A stretch of DNA of 42,953 bases, from assembly GCA_041664985.1 (NCBI GenBank), contig JBAYJS010000004.1:1-42953 (forward strand), in the 5' to 3' direction. The notes beneath the pieces were generated by a model. It did not search any database. It was given only the letters and a program-made list of their open reading frames with translations, and was not told the origin of the DNA. This stretch comes from JBAYJS01 sp041664985 (lineage in GTDB: Bacteria; Patescibacteriota; Patescibacteriia; Buchananbacterales; UBA6539). Numbering within the stretch: the stretch's first letter is position 1; each line of letters opens with the position of its first letter. Below are positions 15,845-23,670 of the stretch, piece by piece. A program made the translations under genes and the position numbers.

Positions 15845-15891
15845 AAAAAGTCGCACATCCGCCCTTGGCTAAGAGCGGGCGGCGACTTTTT
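15845..15891 (-). terminator. Terminator of rplS
   Basis: AAAAAGTCGC / GCGACTTTTT with a second GC-rich stem (CCGCCC / GGGCGG-like) nested inside. It has a T-run on the minus strand downstream of rplS. Confidence 0.85.
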
Positions 15892-15953
15892 GTAAAAAAT
15901 GATTTTAAGGTTAAAATCGTTTTAGACTTACAACTTTGATCTGCTAGCGGGGA

Positions 15954-16337
15954 TTATTTTTTTTCGATTTTTTTCTCTTTCAACCTTTTTTTGTAACCGC
16001 GAAGATAATATAATTTGGCTTTGCCAACTTTAGCTTGTTTTACCGGTTCAACCTTAATGATATTTGGTGAGTGCAAAGGAAATATTTTTTCCACGCCGAT
16101 GCCCTCAGAAATTTTTCTGACAGTAATGGTGGCACCCGGTTGGTTGCCGTGTTTGTGAGCTAAAATCATACCTTCAAAGACCTGAATTCTTTGTTTTTCA
16201 CCTTTTGGTCCCATTTCAGTGATTTGCTGATGGACGCGAACAGTCATGCCTGGTCGAAGTTCGGGTATCGGTTCTTTAGCGATTTTCTTTTTTTCATGAA
16301 CAGCTTTTTCAACTGTTTTCTTAGCAGCTTTAGCCAT
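15954..16337 (-). CDS. rplS: 50S ribosomal protein L19
   Basis: 127 residues. The core RPGMTVRVHQQITE, FEGMILAHKHG and the late segment ending KAKLYYLRGYKKRLKEKK are diagnostic of L19. There is an N-terminal lysine-rich extension (about 25 residues), which adds to the usual 115-residue length. L19 sits at the 30S-50S interface. The gene stands alone on the minus strand with its own terminator. No SD precedes the ATG. Confidence 0.96.
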   Translation of the reverse strand: MAKAAKKTVEKAVHEKKKIAKEPIPELRPGMTVRVHQQITEMGPKGEKQRIQVFEGMILAHKHGNQPGATITVRKISEGIGVEKIFPLHSPNIIKVEPVKQAKVGKAKLYYLRGYKKRLKEKKIEKK

Positions 16338-16479
16338 AGTTTTGGTTATTGATAACTTAAAAATTAATACTTATCAACTATAATCTAAAATATAAAAAAA
16401 GTCAAGGCCAAAAATTAGATTTTGCCTTGGATGCTTGGATTAATAATAAGTTGATATTGACTGGTTAAAAATCACTAAT

Positions 16480-17058
16480 TTAGCCAATAATTTGGCTAAT
16501 AATTTTTTGAACAGCAGTAATAGTTGGTTTGAGATTATTCCTTTTATTGGTGATAATATAATCGTATTTTTTAGCCAATTTTAATTCTTTTCTGGCATTT
16601 TTTAAGCGAAGATCCAGTATGGCCTGAGGCATTTTTTCTCGGCTTTTTATTCTTCTGGTTAATTCAGTAAAATTTTCCGCTTTTAGAAAAATCAAAACCG
16701 TTTTTTCCGGTAGCTTCTTTTTAATCTGTAAAGCGCCCTGAACATCAATATTCATCAGTAGGCTGTTTTGTTTTAATTTTTTCTCGGCAATTTTTTTGTC
16801 GGTACCATAAAAATTATCATGGACAATAGCCCATTCTAAAAATTCATCGGCTTCAATCTTTTTTCTAAATTGGTCATGGGAAACATGAATTACCACTTTA
16901 TCTTCTTTTTTACCAAGCCGTTTGGTTCGGGTGGTGTAAGTTGTGGCGGTTTGCAAAAACGGTAATTTTTTCAAAACGCCCTTGGTGACAGTGGTTTTAC
17001 CCACGCCGGAAGGACCAGAAATTATAAATATTTTTGTGGTTTTACTTTTTGAGTTCAT
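16480..17058 (-). CDS. gmk: Guanylate kinase
   Basis: 192 residues. The P-loop IFIISGPSGVGKTT (about 10-23), GMP-binding YTTRTKR (about 41-47), and VHDNFYGTDKK with the Asp-Val motif MNIDVQGALQIKK (about 102-114) all match the family. It phosphorylates GMP and dGMP with ATP. It overlaps the upstream pseudouridine synthase gene by 17 bases, so the minus-strand order cca, rluD-like, gmk is one tightly coupled operon. Guanylate kinase is the last purine-related step found in this window, downstream of the de novo pathway coded at 19684-27653. Confidence 0.96.
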   Translation of the reverse strand: MNSKSKTTKIFIISGPSGVGKTTVTKGVLKKLPFLQTATTYTTRTKRLGKKEDKVVIHVSHDQFRKKIEADEFLEWAIVHDNFYGTDKKIAEKKLKQNSLLMNIDVQGALQIKKKLPEKTVLIFLKAENFTELTRRIKSREKMPQAILDLRLKNARKELKLAKKYDYIITNKRNNLKPTITAVQKIISQIIG

Positions 17059-18010
17059 CTAAGTAGCTTTGTAAAATTTTAGGTAAAGGTGAATTAAATT
17101 CCAACCATTGACCCAAAAGATCGGAAAAACCGATTTTTTGGGAGTGCAAAAAAATTCTGCCCGGATCAACCACTTTTATTTTTTTTCTTAAAAAATGCAA
17201 AAACTTATTTTTTGGCTTGTAGATTGAATCACCTAAAATCGGGTGATTAATGGCAAATAGGTGAGCCCGGATTTGATGGGTGCGGCCGGTCAGAATTTTG
17301 ACTTCCAAAAGGGTATAATCTTTTAGGTATTCTAATACTTTGTATTGGGTTTTGGCAAGTTTATCCTGGTCTTGGAGCTTATCGGTACCTTTTTTGGGAT
17401 GAGCGACAAACTGGCCTTCTTTGTTGCGGCCAATCGGCAAATCAATTTCGCCTTCCGATTGTTCAACCGGCCCATAGACTAAAGCAATATACTGTTTTTG
17501 AACTTTTCTTTTTTTGAACTGGTCTTTTAGGTGCTCAAATGCTTGGTTGTTTTTAGCCACAATCATTATACCGGAAACATCTTTATCCAAACGATGAATA
17601 ATGCCGGCGCGATATTTTTGTTCGCCGACTTTTTCAATGCCGGGAATTTTTTTTAGCAGCCAATCGACTAAAGTGTCGGTTTCATTTCTTTCGGTTGGAT
17701 GAACCAAAAGCCCGGCTGGTTTATCTAAAACCATGAAATCGGAATTTTCAAAAATAACGCTTGGTTCTATTTTTGGTGCTAAAGCCTTTTTTGTATTGGT
17801 AATTTTTTTTGGTTCTTCTTTTTTTTCAATTAAAGAAATTTTGTCTGCCACTTTCAAAAAACGATGAACCGTAGTTGGTCTGTCGTTGACCAAAACAAAA
17901 CCGGCCTCAATCATTTTTTTAATTTGAGATCGAGATTGGGTTTTTAATTTTTCGGCCAAAAATTTATCTAGTCGGCTGTTTACTTCTGATTCGCTAACAA
18001 TGAAATTCAT
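17042..18010 (-). CDS. RluA/RluD-family 23S rRNA pseudouridine synthase with S4 domain
   Basis: 322 residues. An N-terminal S4 RNA-binding domain (about 1-60; SRLDKFLAEKLKTQSRSQIKK) precedes the catalytic domain, which has the active-site Asp in HRLDKDVSGIMIVAK (about 139-153) and the conserved TGRTHQIRAHL (about 240-250). RluD modifies helix 69 of 23S rRNA; exact sites in this organism are unknown. It overlaps cca by four bases at its start and gmk by 17 bases at its end. A Lys/Glu-rich linker of about 20 residues separates the two domains. Confidence 0.92.
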   Translation of the reverse strand: MNFIVSESEVNSRLDKFLAEKLKTQSRSQIKKMIEAGFVLVNDRPTTVHRFLKVADKISLIEKKEEPKKITNTKKALAPKIEPSVIFENSDFMVLDKPAGLLVHPTERNETDTLVDWLLKKIPGIEKVGEQKYRAGIIHRLDKDVSGIMIVAKNNQAFEHLKDQFKKRKVQKQYIALVYGPVEQSEGEIDLPIGRNKEGQFVAHPKKGTDKLQDQDKLAKTQYKVLEYLKDYTLLEVKILTGRTHQIRAHLFAINHPILGDSIYKPKNKFLHFLRKKIKVVDPGRIFLHSQKIGFSDLLGQWLEFNSPLPKILQSYLDELKK

Positions 18011-19464
18011 AAATATTTTTTAAGCTGTTTTAAGCCTTCTTGTTTAGTTTTAATTTTTCCCTGCAATTGCGCTTCGCGTACAATCGTCAAAAGTTTGCCA
18101 ATTTGCGGGCTGGATTTAAGTTTAAATTCCTTAATCAAATCGTTGCCGTTTACCAGTGGTTTTGGCAATTGGGTTTGATTTTTACTTTTTTTGGCCAGCT
18201 TGGCAATTCTTTTTTTCAAAATCAAATAATCGGAAAAATCCGGTTTGCCCGAAGGTGGAACCGTGGCAGAGATATCGGCAAAAATCATCATTAATAATTC
18301 TTGGCCGGGAAAAAGGGGATTAAAGAAATATTTTTCAATCGTCGTGTCTTTCATTGAAATAACCTGGCTGTGAACTGACATCATGTGTTTTCTAATAATT
18401 TTTTCCGTCAGATCAATATCCAAACCCGTAGAAGCCAGTTTTAATTTTTCAGCGATGGCTTTGAATTTTTGGGCGGAAACTACGTCGTGATTATTAAAAC
18501 GTAAGCGGTCCGCTTTAACCAAAGTGTAGGGTTTACCGATGTCATGAAAAAGCAACCCCCAAATAATTTCTGGAGTTGGGTTTTGGTTTTTAAATTCTTT
18601 TTTGAAACTTTTACTTTCTAAATTTTTAATCGCCAAAATTGTGTGCTGCCAGCAATCACCCTCGGTATGAAAGTTTTTTGGTTGAGGGCAACCTTTCATT
18701 TTCAAAAGTTCAGGCATCAAAACTTTAATCGCACCGCTTTGATCCAAAAGTTCAATGGTAAAAATCGGATTTTGCGATACGGCTTTGAATAATTCTTTGG
18801 CAATGACTTCATAGGGCACGGTTCTTTTGCCGCCAATTTGTTGATTTAATTTTTTTACGCCCAAAACCAAAGCCTGCCAGGTTTTTGGTTCAATTTCGAA
18901 ATGCAATTGGCCCGAAAGCCGAATGGCGCGCAAAATGCGGGAATAATCTTCCTGAAATCTGAACTGGGGTTTGCCGACAGCTTTGATTAAACCCTTTTTT
19001 AAATCAGCCATGCCCTCAAAAGGATCAATTAGAGTTTGATTTTTAATATCCCAGGCAATAGCATTGACTGTGAAATCGCGGCGAGACAAATCATCCTCAA
19101 TTTTTAATTTGGCATTGCTTTTAATTTTAAAATCTTTGTAAGCACCAGTTAGACCAATTGAGTGTTCGGTGCGAGGTAGGGCAATGTCTAAATCTTCTTG
19201 GGTCCAGCCTTTGGGTCGAAATTTAAAAACGCCAAATTTTTTACCAACTAAACTAACTTTACCCAAACTGGCTAAAAATTTTTCCAAATCATTTTTTGCC
19301 ACGCCGCGAACGACAAAATCAAAGTCTTTGGTTTTTTGGTTTAAGGCCGCGTCGCGAACAGCGCCGCCAACTAAAAAAATATCAGCTTGAGGAAATTTTT
19401 TGAAAAGCTGCTTGATAAATGGCTGATTTTGCCAATCTTTGAGGTTTTTTTGCCAGTTTGCCAT
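18007..19464 (-). CDS. cca: CCA-adding tRNA nucleotidyltransferase / poly(A) polymerase family
   Basis: 485 residues. The nucleotidyltransferase head DIFLVGGAVRDAALNQKTKD (about 29-48), followed by the FDFVVRG metal site, then DLSRRDFTVNAIA (about 144-156), and RILRAIRLSGQLHFEI (about 202-217) are class-II CCA-enzyme motifs. An HD-like domain follows (HTEGDCWQHT, LLFHDIGKP at about 307-315). It adds or repairs the tRNA CCA end. This matters here: the tRNA-Ala and tRNA-Ile genes do not encode CCA, while tRNA-Val and tRNA-Leu do. It heads the operon with the pseudouridine synthase and gmk. Confidence 0.93.
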   Translation of the reverse strand: MANWQKNLKDWQNQPFIKQLFKKFPQADIFLVGGAVRDAALNQKTKDFDFVVRGVAKNDLEKFLASLGKVSLVGKKFGVFKFRPKGWTQEDLDIALPRTEHSIGLTGAYKDFKIKSNAKLKIEDDLSRRDFTVNAIAWDIKNQTLIDPFEGMADLKKGLIKAVGKPQFRFQEDYSRILRAIRLSGQLHFEIEPKTWQALVLGVKKLNQQIGGKRTVPYEVIAKELFKAVSQNPIFTIELLDQSGAIKVLMPELLKMKGCPQPKNFHTEGDCWQHTILAIKNLESKSFKKEFKNQNPTPEIIWGLLFHDIGKPYTLVKADRLRFNNHDVVSAQKFKAIAEKLKLASTGLDIDLTEKIIRKHMMSVHSQVISMKDTTIEKYFFNPLFPGQELLMMIFADISATVPPSGKPDFSDYLILKKRIAKLAKKSKNQTQLPKPLVNGNDLIKEFKLKSSPQIGKLLTIVREAQLQGKIKTKQEGLKQLKKYL

Positions 19465-19539
19465 GGCTTTATTCTAACATAAAAATTAAGAAATTAAAAA
19501 ATAAGGAATTGAGTCAGTGTAGCAATTATTTTGTTAATA

Positions 19540-19559
19540 CAATGTTTTGTAAAACATTG
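19540..19559. promoter_or_regulatory. purD: Operator-like palindrome overlapping the purD -35 box
   Basis: CAATGTTTTGTAAAACATTG is a 9+9 perfect dyad with two central bases, and its right end runs into TTGACT. A repressor bound here would block the promoter. No equivalent dyad was found at the purM or purL promoters. Confidence 0.5.
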
Positions 19560-19585
19560 ACTAAGTTATCCTTAATATATAAGAT
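19557..19585 (+). promoter_or_regulatory. purD: purD promoter (TTGACT-17-TAAGAT)
   Basis: TTGACT at 19557-19562 and TAAGAT at 19580-19585 with a 17-base spacer. Both hexamers, the spacing and the following AAA are repeated at purM (21183) and purL (23496). Transcription should start near 19592, just before the leader hairpin. Confidence 0.8.
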
Positions 19586-19598
19586 AAATATAAGACAG

Positions 19599-19630
19599 GC
19601 GTTATTCTGACAGGAGGGATGACGCTTTTT
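19599..19630 (+). promoter_or_regulatory. purD: SD-loop leader hairpin of purD
   Basis: GCGTTAT / ATGACGC forms a seven-pair stem (one G-U). The 13-base loop holds AGGAGGG, and TTTTT-G follows directly. It has the form of an attenuator starting within about 10 bases of the transcription start. The same layout is seen at 21219 and 23537. Confidence 0.65.
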
Positions 19631-19683
19631 GAATGTAACAATTCACTGTGTTTAGCAGAAACCGACGAGAGGAGAAAAGCGAC

Positions 19684-21036
19684 ATGAAGGTACTGGTGTA
19701 TGGTGGTAAAGGCTGTGGTGCCAGGGAGCATATTTTGGCTTTGGCAGCACAACGCAGTTCAATGGTGGATCAGTTATATTGTCCTTGCCCCAATGGCGGC
19801 ATCGCCGGTTTGGCCAAATATCGCCAAACCGATGTGGATCCGGCTGATTTTGGGGCGGTAGTCCGGTTTGCCCAGCAAAAAGCAATCGATTTGGTCTTGG
19901 TTGGACCGGAAGCGCCCTTGGTGGCAGGTTTGGCTGATCAGCTTTTACAGGCTGGTATCCCGGCTTTTGGGCCGACGGCTCAGGCAGCGATGATTGAAGG
20001 TAGCAAGCTTCAAGCCAAAAAGTGGATGGCCGAGTGCGGCGTACCAACGGCCGACTACGTTGCCTTTACCCAGGAACAATTGGCCCAAGCTGTTGATTAT
20101 GTCCGAGACGTTCGCCGGAAGCTGGTGATCAAAGCCGACGGTTTGGCTGCAGGCAAGGGGGTGACCATTGTTGACGATGCGGAAACTGCCGAAGATGCGG
20201 TGCGCGCCTGCCTGGAACGCCGGGTTTTCGGAGCAGCCGGGGATACGATTCTGGCCGAGGAATTCCTCGAAGGCTATCCCGGATTGCGTCGTCCTGAACT
20301 TTCCGTTTTGGCATTTGTGGACGTCTTTGGCAACTTTGTCATGATGCGGGCGGCTCAGGATTTCAAGCCGATTTTTGCGGGCGACAAGGGCCCCAATACC
20401 GGCGGCACGGGTTCGCTTTCGCCCATTCCTTGGGTGACTGACGCGATGATGCAGATTGTCGGCGAGCGGATCTTTAAGCCGATGATTGAACTGATGAAAT
20501 CGCTGGGCATTCCGTTTTCCGGCGTGCTGTACGCCGGGTTGATTTGGACCAAGGACGGTCCCAAAGTCATCGAGTGGAACTGCCGATTCGGCGATCCGGA
20601 AATTGTACCGCTCTTTATGGCGCTCAACACCGATTTGCTGCCGATTATGCAAACGATTGCGACTGGCGGCAGTATTGCCAATCTCAGTCTCAGCTACAAA
20701 TCCGGCGTCGCTCTGACGCTGGTATTGATGAGCAACGGCTACCCCGGTGATTACGCCAAGGGATTTACAATCAAGGGTCTGGACCAGATGCCGCTTAGCC
20801 GCCGGGACTTTATGATGGCCCATGCTGGCACGGTACTAAAGCAAGGGCCGATCTTTCAAACCGCCGGCGGGCGAGTGTTGGATCCGACAGTACTGGGGCC
20901 TGACTACGAGTCTTGTGCCAAACGGTTGCAGGAAATCGCCCAAAAGATTATCTGGGGCGACGGTGGGGAAAACCGGCCGTATTGGCGCCCTGACATCGGT
21001 TTTGATGTTCAGTTGTCGCTGCCCGAGTTGCCATAG
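19684..21036 (+). CDS. purD: Phosphoribosylamine-glycine ligase
   Basis: 450 residues, full-length ATP-grasp enzyme. It joins glycine to phosphoribosylamine (step 2 of purine synthesis). KVLVYGGKGCGAREHILA (2-19) is the N-domain Rossmann loop, VGPEAPLVAGLAD follows, KADGLAAGKGV (about 152-162) is the ATP-grasp lid, NTGGTGSLSP (about 240-249) and WNCRFGDPE (about 301-309) complete the active site. The ATG at 19684 is preferred over 19648 because it gives the family's N terminus and has GAGGAG nine bases upstream. A short upstream frame ends in TGA overlapping this ATG (ATGA). It is distinctly GC-richer than cca and lies alone between promoter and terminator. Confidence 0.96.
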   Translation: MKVLVYGGKGCGAREHILALAAQRSSMVDQLYCPCPNGGIAGLAKYRQTDVDPADFGAVVRFAQQKAIDLVLVGPEAPLVAGLADQLLQAGIPAFGPTAQAAMIEGSKLQAKKWMAECGVPTADYVAFTQEQLAQAVDYVRDVRRKLVIKADGLAAGKGVTIVDDAETAEDAVRACLERRVFGAAGDTILAEEFLEGYPGLRRPELSVLAFVDVFGNFVMMRAAQDFKPIFAGDKGPNTGGTGSLSPIPWVTDAMMQIVGERIFKPMIELMKSLGIPFSGVLYAGLIWTKDGPKVIEWNCRFGDPEIVPLFMALNTDLLPIMQTIATGGSIANLSLSYKSGVALTLVLMSNGYPGDYAKGFTIKGLDQMPLSRRDFMMAHAGTVLKQGPIFQTAGGRVLDPTVLGPDYESCAKRLQEIAQKIIWGDGGENRPYWRPDIGFDVQLSLPELP

Positions 21037-21071
21037 GTAAGTATGTTCATTTATTCGGAGAATTCCTATTC

Positions 21072-21111
21072 AAGGTCTTTTTGCTGAATTGCAATCAGGC
21101 CTTCTTTTTTT
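21072..21111 (+). terminator. Terminator of purD
   Basis: AAGG ... CCTT and CTGA / TCAG nested stems followed by seven T. The hairpin is imperfect but well placed 36 bases after the stop. Confidence 0.65.
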
Positions 21112-21123
21112 AACATAATAAAT

Positions 21124-21178
21124 AATAAGCAAGATAAGTTTTTAGCAAGATAAGCAATAAAATCTTATCTTGCTTATT
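21124..21178. repeat. 15-bp inverted repeat upstream of the purM promoter
   Basis: AATAAGCAAGATAAG (21124-21138) and CTTATCTTGCTTATT (21164-21178) are perfect complements; a third direct copy of AGCAAGATAAG lies between them. It ends five bases before the -35 box, so it could be an operator or activator site, or simply a dispersed repeat. Confidence 0.6.
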
Positions 21179-21182
21179 AAGT

Positions 21183-21211
21183 TTGACTAAAGTAATCATT
21201 ATATATAAGAT
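21183..21211 (+). promoter_or_regulatory. purM-purN promoter (TTGACT-17-TAAGAT)
   Basis: TTGACT at 21183-21188 and TAAGAT at 21206-21211, spacer 17. Identical hexamers to the purD and purL promoters. Confidence 0.8.
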
Positions 21212-21218
21212 AAAAAAG

Positions 21219-21248
21219 CGTTACCGCAAGGGGAGGGGTAACGTTTTT
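21219..21248 (+). promoter_or_regulatory. SD-loop leader hairpin of purM
   Basis: CGTTACC / GGTAACG is a perfect seven-pair stem with loop GCAAGGGGAGG, followed by TTTTT-G. It starts at or within a few bases of the predicted transcription start. A small palindrome CGCTAA-AA-TTAGCG follows at about 21252. Confidence 0.68.
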
Positions 21249-21357
21249 GTTCGCTAAAATTAGCGTGAAGTTATAGATTAAGTTGGAATCGGAATCAAGG
21301 GTGGGTGCAATAGGTGCCAAAGAAGAAACAGAAGTAACAGAAAGGAGCGCAGTGATA

Positions 21358-22602
21358 GTGGCAACGATTGACAGCTACATGAGAGACGTCATTGATCCGG
21401 GTGATCGGGCGTCAAAGCTAGCCAAGGAAATTTGTGTGCGGTCGTTTCGGAACAACCGAGCAGTGCTCGTCGTTCCGCATGATCGTGGCAATTTCCGTGG
21501 GCCAGTCAGCTGGCTTTGGCAGCCGGCAATAATGGCAGAAATGGCCAAATGCAAAGTTCGGCGCGGCAAGGTAGTTGAATGGACTATGGCACAGTCCCTC
21601 GAGAACGACGGCGACGGCGGGAAACCGCAGTTTTTCTCCTTGATTGGCACCATGGAAGTCTTGTATGATCTCGGTTGGGAAGTCATCGCGATGACTGCTG
21701 ACGACCAAAGCCGATCGGGAAGATTTCCCTGCATCATGGACAACCAAGCCGACGTGAAGCAAGTCAACGAACGGAATTTCCATCTGGTGAGAGCTTTGTT
21801 CGTCGGCTATGGTCGGGCGTTGCGGGCAACTCGACTGGTCAACTTGACCGGCGAATTTGCGGTAATGAAGCACAGTATCACCGCTTTTTGCAACGAAGAG
21901 AAGGCCACTCAACTGATTTTGACCATCGATGGCTCATGTATCGGCTTGACGAGCAATGAGCTTTTGTTGCGGCCGGAAAGCATGAAGCCCGGTATGGTCA
22001 TCGTTGGTCTATGGGAGCCGGGCTATCGCTGCAACGGCGGGACGTTTTTCACCAAGGTGCTGCTGGGAAAATTCGGACCGGACATCAAAAAGATCCGGAA
22101 AAATCCCAAGGCCATGGATTTCGTCCGTCGGCTCTGCACGCCTTCGCGGGTCTATACGCCGCTTTTGACTGAGCTGTGTGGTTGGAACACCGACGGCACT
22201 GTCGGTTGGCGCCAAGCCAATATTGTTGGCATTGTCAATGTCACGGGCGGGGGTGTCTGGGGTAAACTGGGCGATATCTTGCCTGCAGGCGTTGGTGCGG
22301 ATCTGAACAAAATGCCGCGGCCGGCGAAAGTGCTTTTGGATGGTCAGCGGTATTCCATTGGTATGGATGATGCCGAACTTTCGGACTGGCAGGCTTACAG
22401 TACACTCCACGGTGGTTGTGGCAATCTGGTCATTTGTGCGACGTACAAGGACGCCAGAATTGTCATCGAAGCCGCACGCCAACGTGGGATCCCGGCCAAG
22501 GTCGTCGGTTCAACCATGGCTTCGCGCAAAAGTGAGATCGTGATCACTTCGCGCTTTCTGCAAAAACGGGGCAAGCGGCTTTCATCGCTTCACCCGGAAT
22601 GA
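21358..22602 (+). CDS. Divergent AIR synthetase (PurM-like)
   Basis: About 414 residues. The C-terminal half shows PurM landmarks: VIVGLWEPGYRCNGGTFFTK (like the GlxSxGxHSNG motif), VGIVNVTGGGVWGKLGDILP (like HITGGG..nlpR.lP), and LHGGCGNLVICATY with a late GIPAKVVGSTM. LTGEFAVM stands where GGETAEMP usually is, and the N-terminal Asp-rich DGVGTK motif is not recognisable. AIR synthetase closes FGAM to AIR with ATP (step 5). The gap in the order PurD, PurN, PurL supports the assignment. The start is uncertain: GTG 21358 has AAAGGAG 10 bases upstream, GTG 21352 four bases. It overlaps or abuts purN and is GC-rich like it. Confidence 0.72.
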   Translation: MATIDSYMRDVIDPGDRASKLAKEICVRSFRNNRAVLVVPHDRGNFRGPVSWLWQPAIMAEMAKCKVRRGKVVEWTMAQSLENDGDGGKPQFFSLIGTMEVLYDLGWEVIAMTADDQSRSGRFPCIMDNQADVKQVNERNFHLVRALFVGYGRALRATRLVNLTGEFAVMKHSITAFCNEEKATQLILTIDGSCIGLTSNELLLRPESMKPGMVIVGLWEPGYRCNGGTFFTKVLLGKFGPDIKKIRKNPKAMDFVRRLCTPSRVYTPLLTELCGWNTDGTVGWRQANIVGIVNVTGGGVWGKLGDILPAGVGADLNKMPRPAKVLLDGQRYSIGMDDAELSDWQAYSTLHGGCGNLVICATYKDARIVIEAARQRGIPAKVVGSTMASRKSEIVITSRFLQKRGKRLSSLHPE

Positions 22603-22616
22603 AGGAGGAATTCGTC

Positions 22617-23306
22617 ATGCAAGATATCTTTGTACAAGCCTCTGGTGGCCCGAAATGGAAAGAAGGCGGATCAGGCTTCGAAGTCCTAGTCAAACAGTCT
22701 CGTCTGAAGTTCGGTATGCTTCGCGATTGCCGGATTGTCGGCGTGGCTTCTAACCATGAACAAGGCGGTGTTCGCGAGCGAGCGGATCGGCTGAAGGTTC
22801 CGTTCTTTTACATGCCGCCGCCTTTTTCCGCTGAGCAATATCAGGACCTGGTCAAGCGGTTCCCGCGCTGCTGGGTCTCTTGCTCGGGCTGGCTCAAACT
22901 GATCAAGGGCTTGGATCCGACCAGGACTTTCAACATTCATCCGGGTCCGCTTTCGGATGATCCCACGCAGCATTTCGGTGGCAAGGGCATGTACGGCCAT
23001 CATGTTCACGAGGCGGTCATGAAGGCCTACCATGAGGGCAGGGTGGCTCACTCGGCGGTTTGCATGCACTTTGTCGATGAGTTGTTTGATCATGGCAAGC
23101 TCTTTTTCAAACTGCCGGTGCCGATCGAACCAGACGATACGCCAGACACCTTGGGCGAACGGGTTAACCACCAGGAACACATCTGGCAGCCTGTCATTAC
23201 GGACTTGGTGGTCCACGGCCAGATTCGGCTGACTCGTTTTGGTCGGCTGATTGTACCCGAGTGGTATAAACAAATGCCGTACTGTCCGCTTTCGGCGATT
23301 AGCTAG
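22617..23306 (+). CDS. purN: Phosphoribosylglycinamide formyltransferase
   Basis: 229 residues. SGGPKWKEGGSGFEVLVKQS at the N terminus matches the phosphate-binding loop. The catalytic Asn and His lie in FNIHPGPL (about 103-110), and the Asp in VDELFDHGKL (about 152-161), i.e. the N-H-D set of GAR transformylase. It transfers a formyl group from 10-formyl-THF to GAR (step 3). ATG 22617 is chosen because AAGGAGG lies eight bases upstream; the earlier ATG at 22599 overlaps the purM stop and has no SD. It is cotranscribed with the PurM-like gene and ended by a terminator. Confidence 0.92.
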   Translation: MQDIFVQASGGPKWKEGGSGFEVLVKQSRLKFGMLRDCRIVGVASNHEQGGVRERADRLKVPFFYMPPPFSAEQYQDLVKRFPRCWVSCSGWLKLIKGLDPTRTFNIHPGPLSDDPTQHFGGKGMYGHHVHEAVMKAYHEGRVAHSAVCMHFVDELFDHGKLFFKLPVPIEPDDTPDTLGERVNHQEHIWQPVITDLVVHGQIRLTRFGRLIVPEWYKQMPYCPLSAIS

Positions 23307-23337
23307 CGGGCTTGGTCTGGAGGGAAATAAACAATCT

Positions 23338-23381
23338 ACCGCGTATTTTGGTTTAAAGACTGAAATCCGCGGTCTTTTTTT
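23338..23381 (+). terminator. Terminator of the purM-purN unit
   Basis: ACCGCG-T-ATTT / AAAT-C-CGCGGT hairpin, then seven T. The outer stem and T-run (CGCGGTCTTTTTTT) are repeated in the purL terminator at 27679. Confidence 0.9.
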
Positions 23382-23495
23382 AGCTCTACAAAATACGAAT
23401 TTTACGAATATACTAATAAACTCGCACAGGCTTGCTCTGCTTAATTGTAAGATTAGTAATTCGTATATTAGTATTTACTTGTATTTCGCAGGAGA

Positions 23496-23524
23496 TTGAC
23501 TAAATTGTCTTAAATCAGTAAGAT
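23496..23524 (+). promoter_or_regulatory. purL: purL promoter (TTGACT-17-TAAGAT)
   Basis: TTGACT at 23496-23501 and TAAGAT at 23519-23524, spacer 17. Third copy of the purine promoter. The sequence upstream (23390-23490) is an AT-rich tract with repeated TATTAGTA and TACGAATA words and no gene. Confidence 0.8.
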
Positions 23525-23536
23525 AAAGCCAATAAA

Positions 23537-23604
23537 ACGGTGTCTAAAAGGGATCCGCCTACGCCCTTCGGGCTACGGCGGAACAAGGAGGGACAGCGTT
23601 TTTT
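23537..23604 (+). promoter_or_regulatory. purL: SD-loop leader hairpin of purL, carrying an inserted palindrome
   Basis: ACGGTGTC / GACAGCGT pairs seven of eight positions; the 3' part of the loop is AAGGAGGG and TTTTTT-G follows. The loop is enlarged by a GC palindrome at 23554-23582 (TCCGCC-TACGCCC-TTC-GGGCTA-C-GGCGGA), of the same TCCGCC/GGCGGA type as the elements in the tRNA cluster. Without it the leader matches those of purD and purM. Confidence 0.62.
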
Positions 23605-23627
23605 GTATGTGTTTTTGGTTCATTACA

Positions 23628-23670
23628 ATCCGTGGTTTCATTCGTCCAAAGTGAGGACGGATGTTGAAAC
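23628..23670 (+). promoter_or_regulatory. purL: Possible pseudoknot in the purL leader
   Basis: ATCCGT (23628-23633) pairs ACGGAT (23657-23662), and GTTTCA (23635-23640) pairs TGAAAC (23665-23670), in the interlocked order needed for an H-type pseudoknot. A competing local hairpin CGTCC / GGACG (23643-23659) shares bases with the first stem. Mutually exclusive folds are a riboswitch trait, but this is one sequence only. Confidence 0.4.

Noticed and set aside
19945..20823. Long minus-strand open frames across purD, purM, purN and purL (also 26352-27332)
   Set aside because: They are antisense to well-recognised pur genes; their products match nothing and long antisense frames are expected in GC-rich genes.
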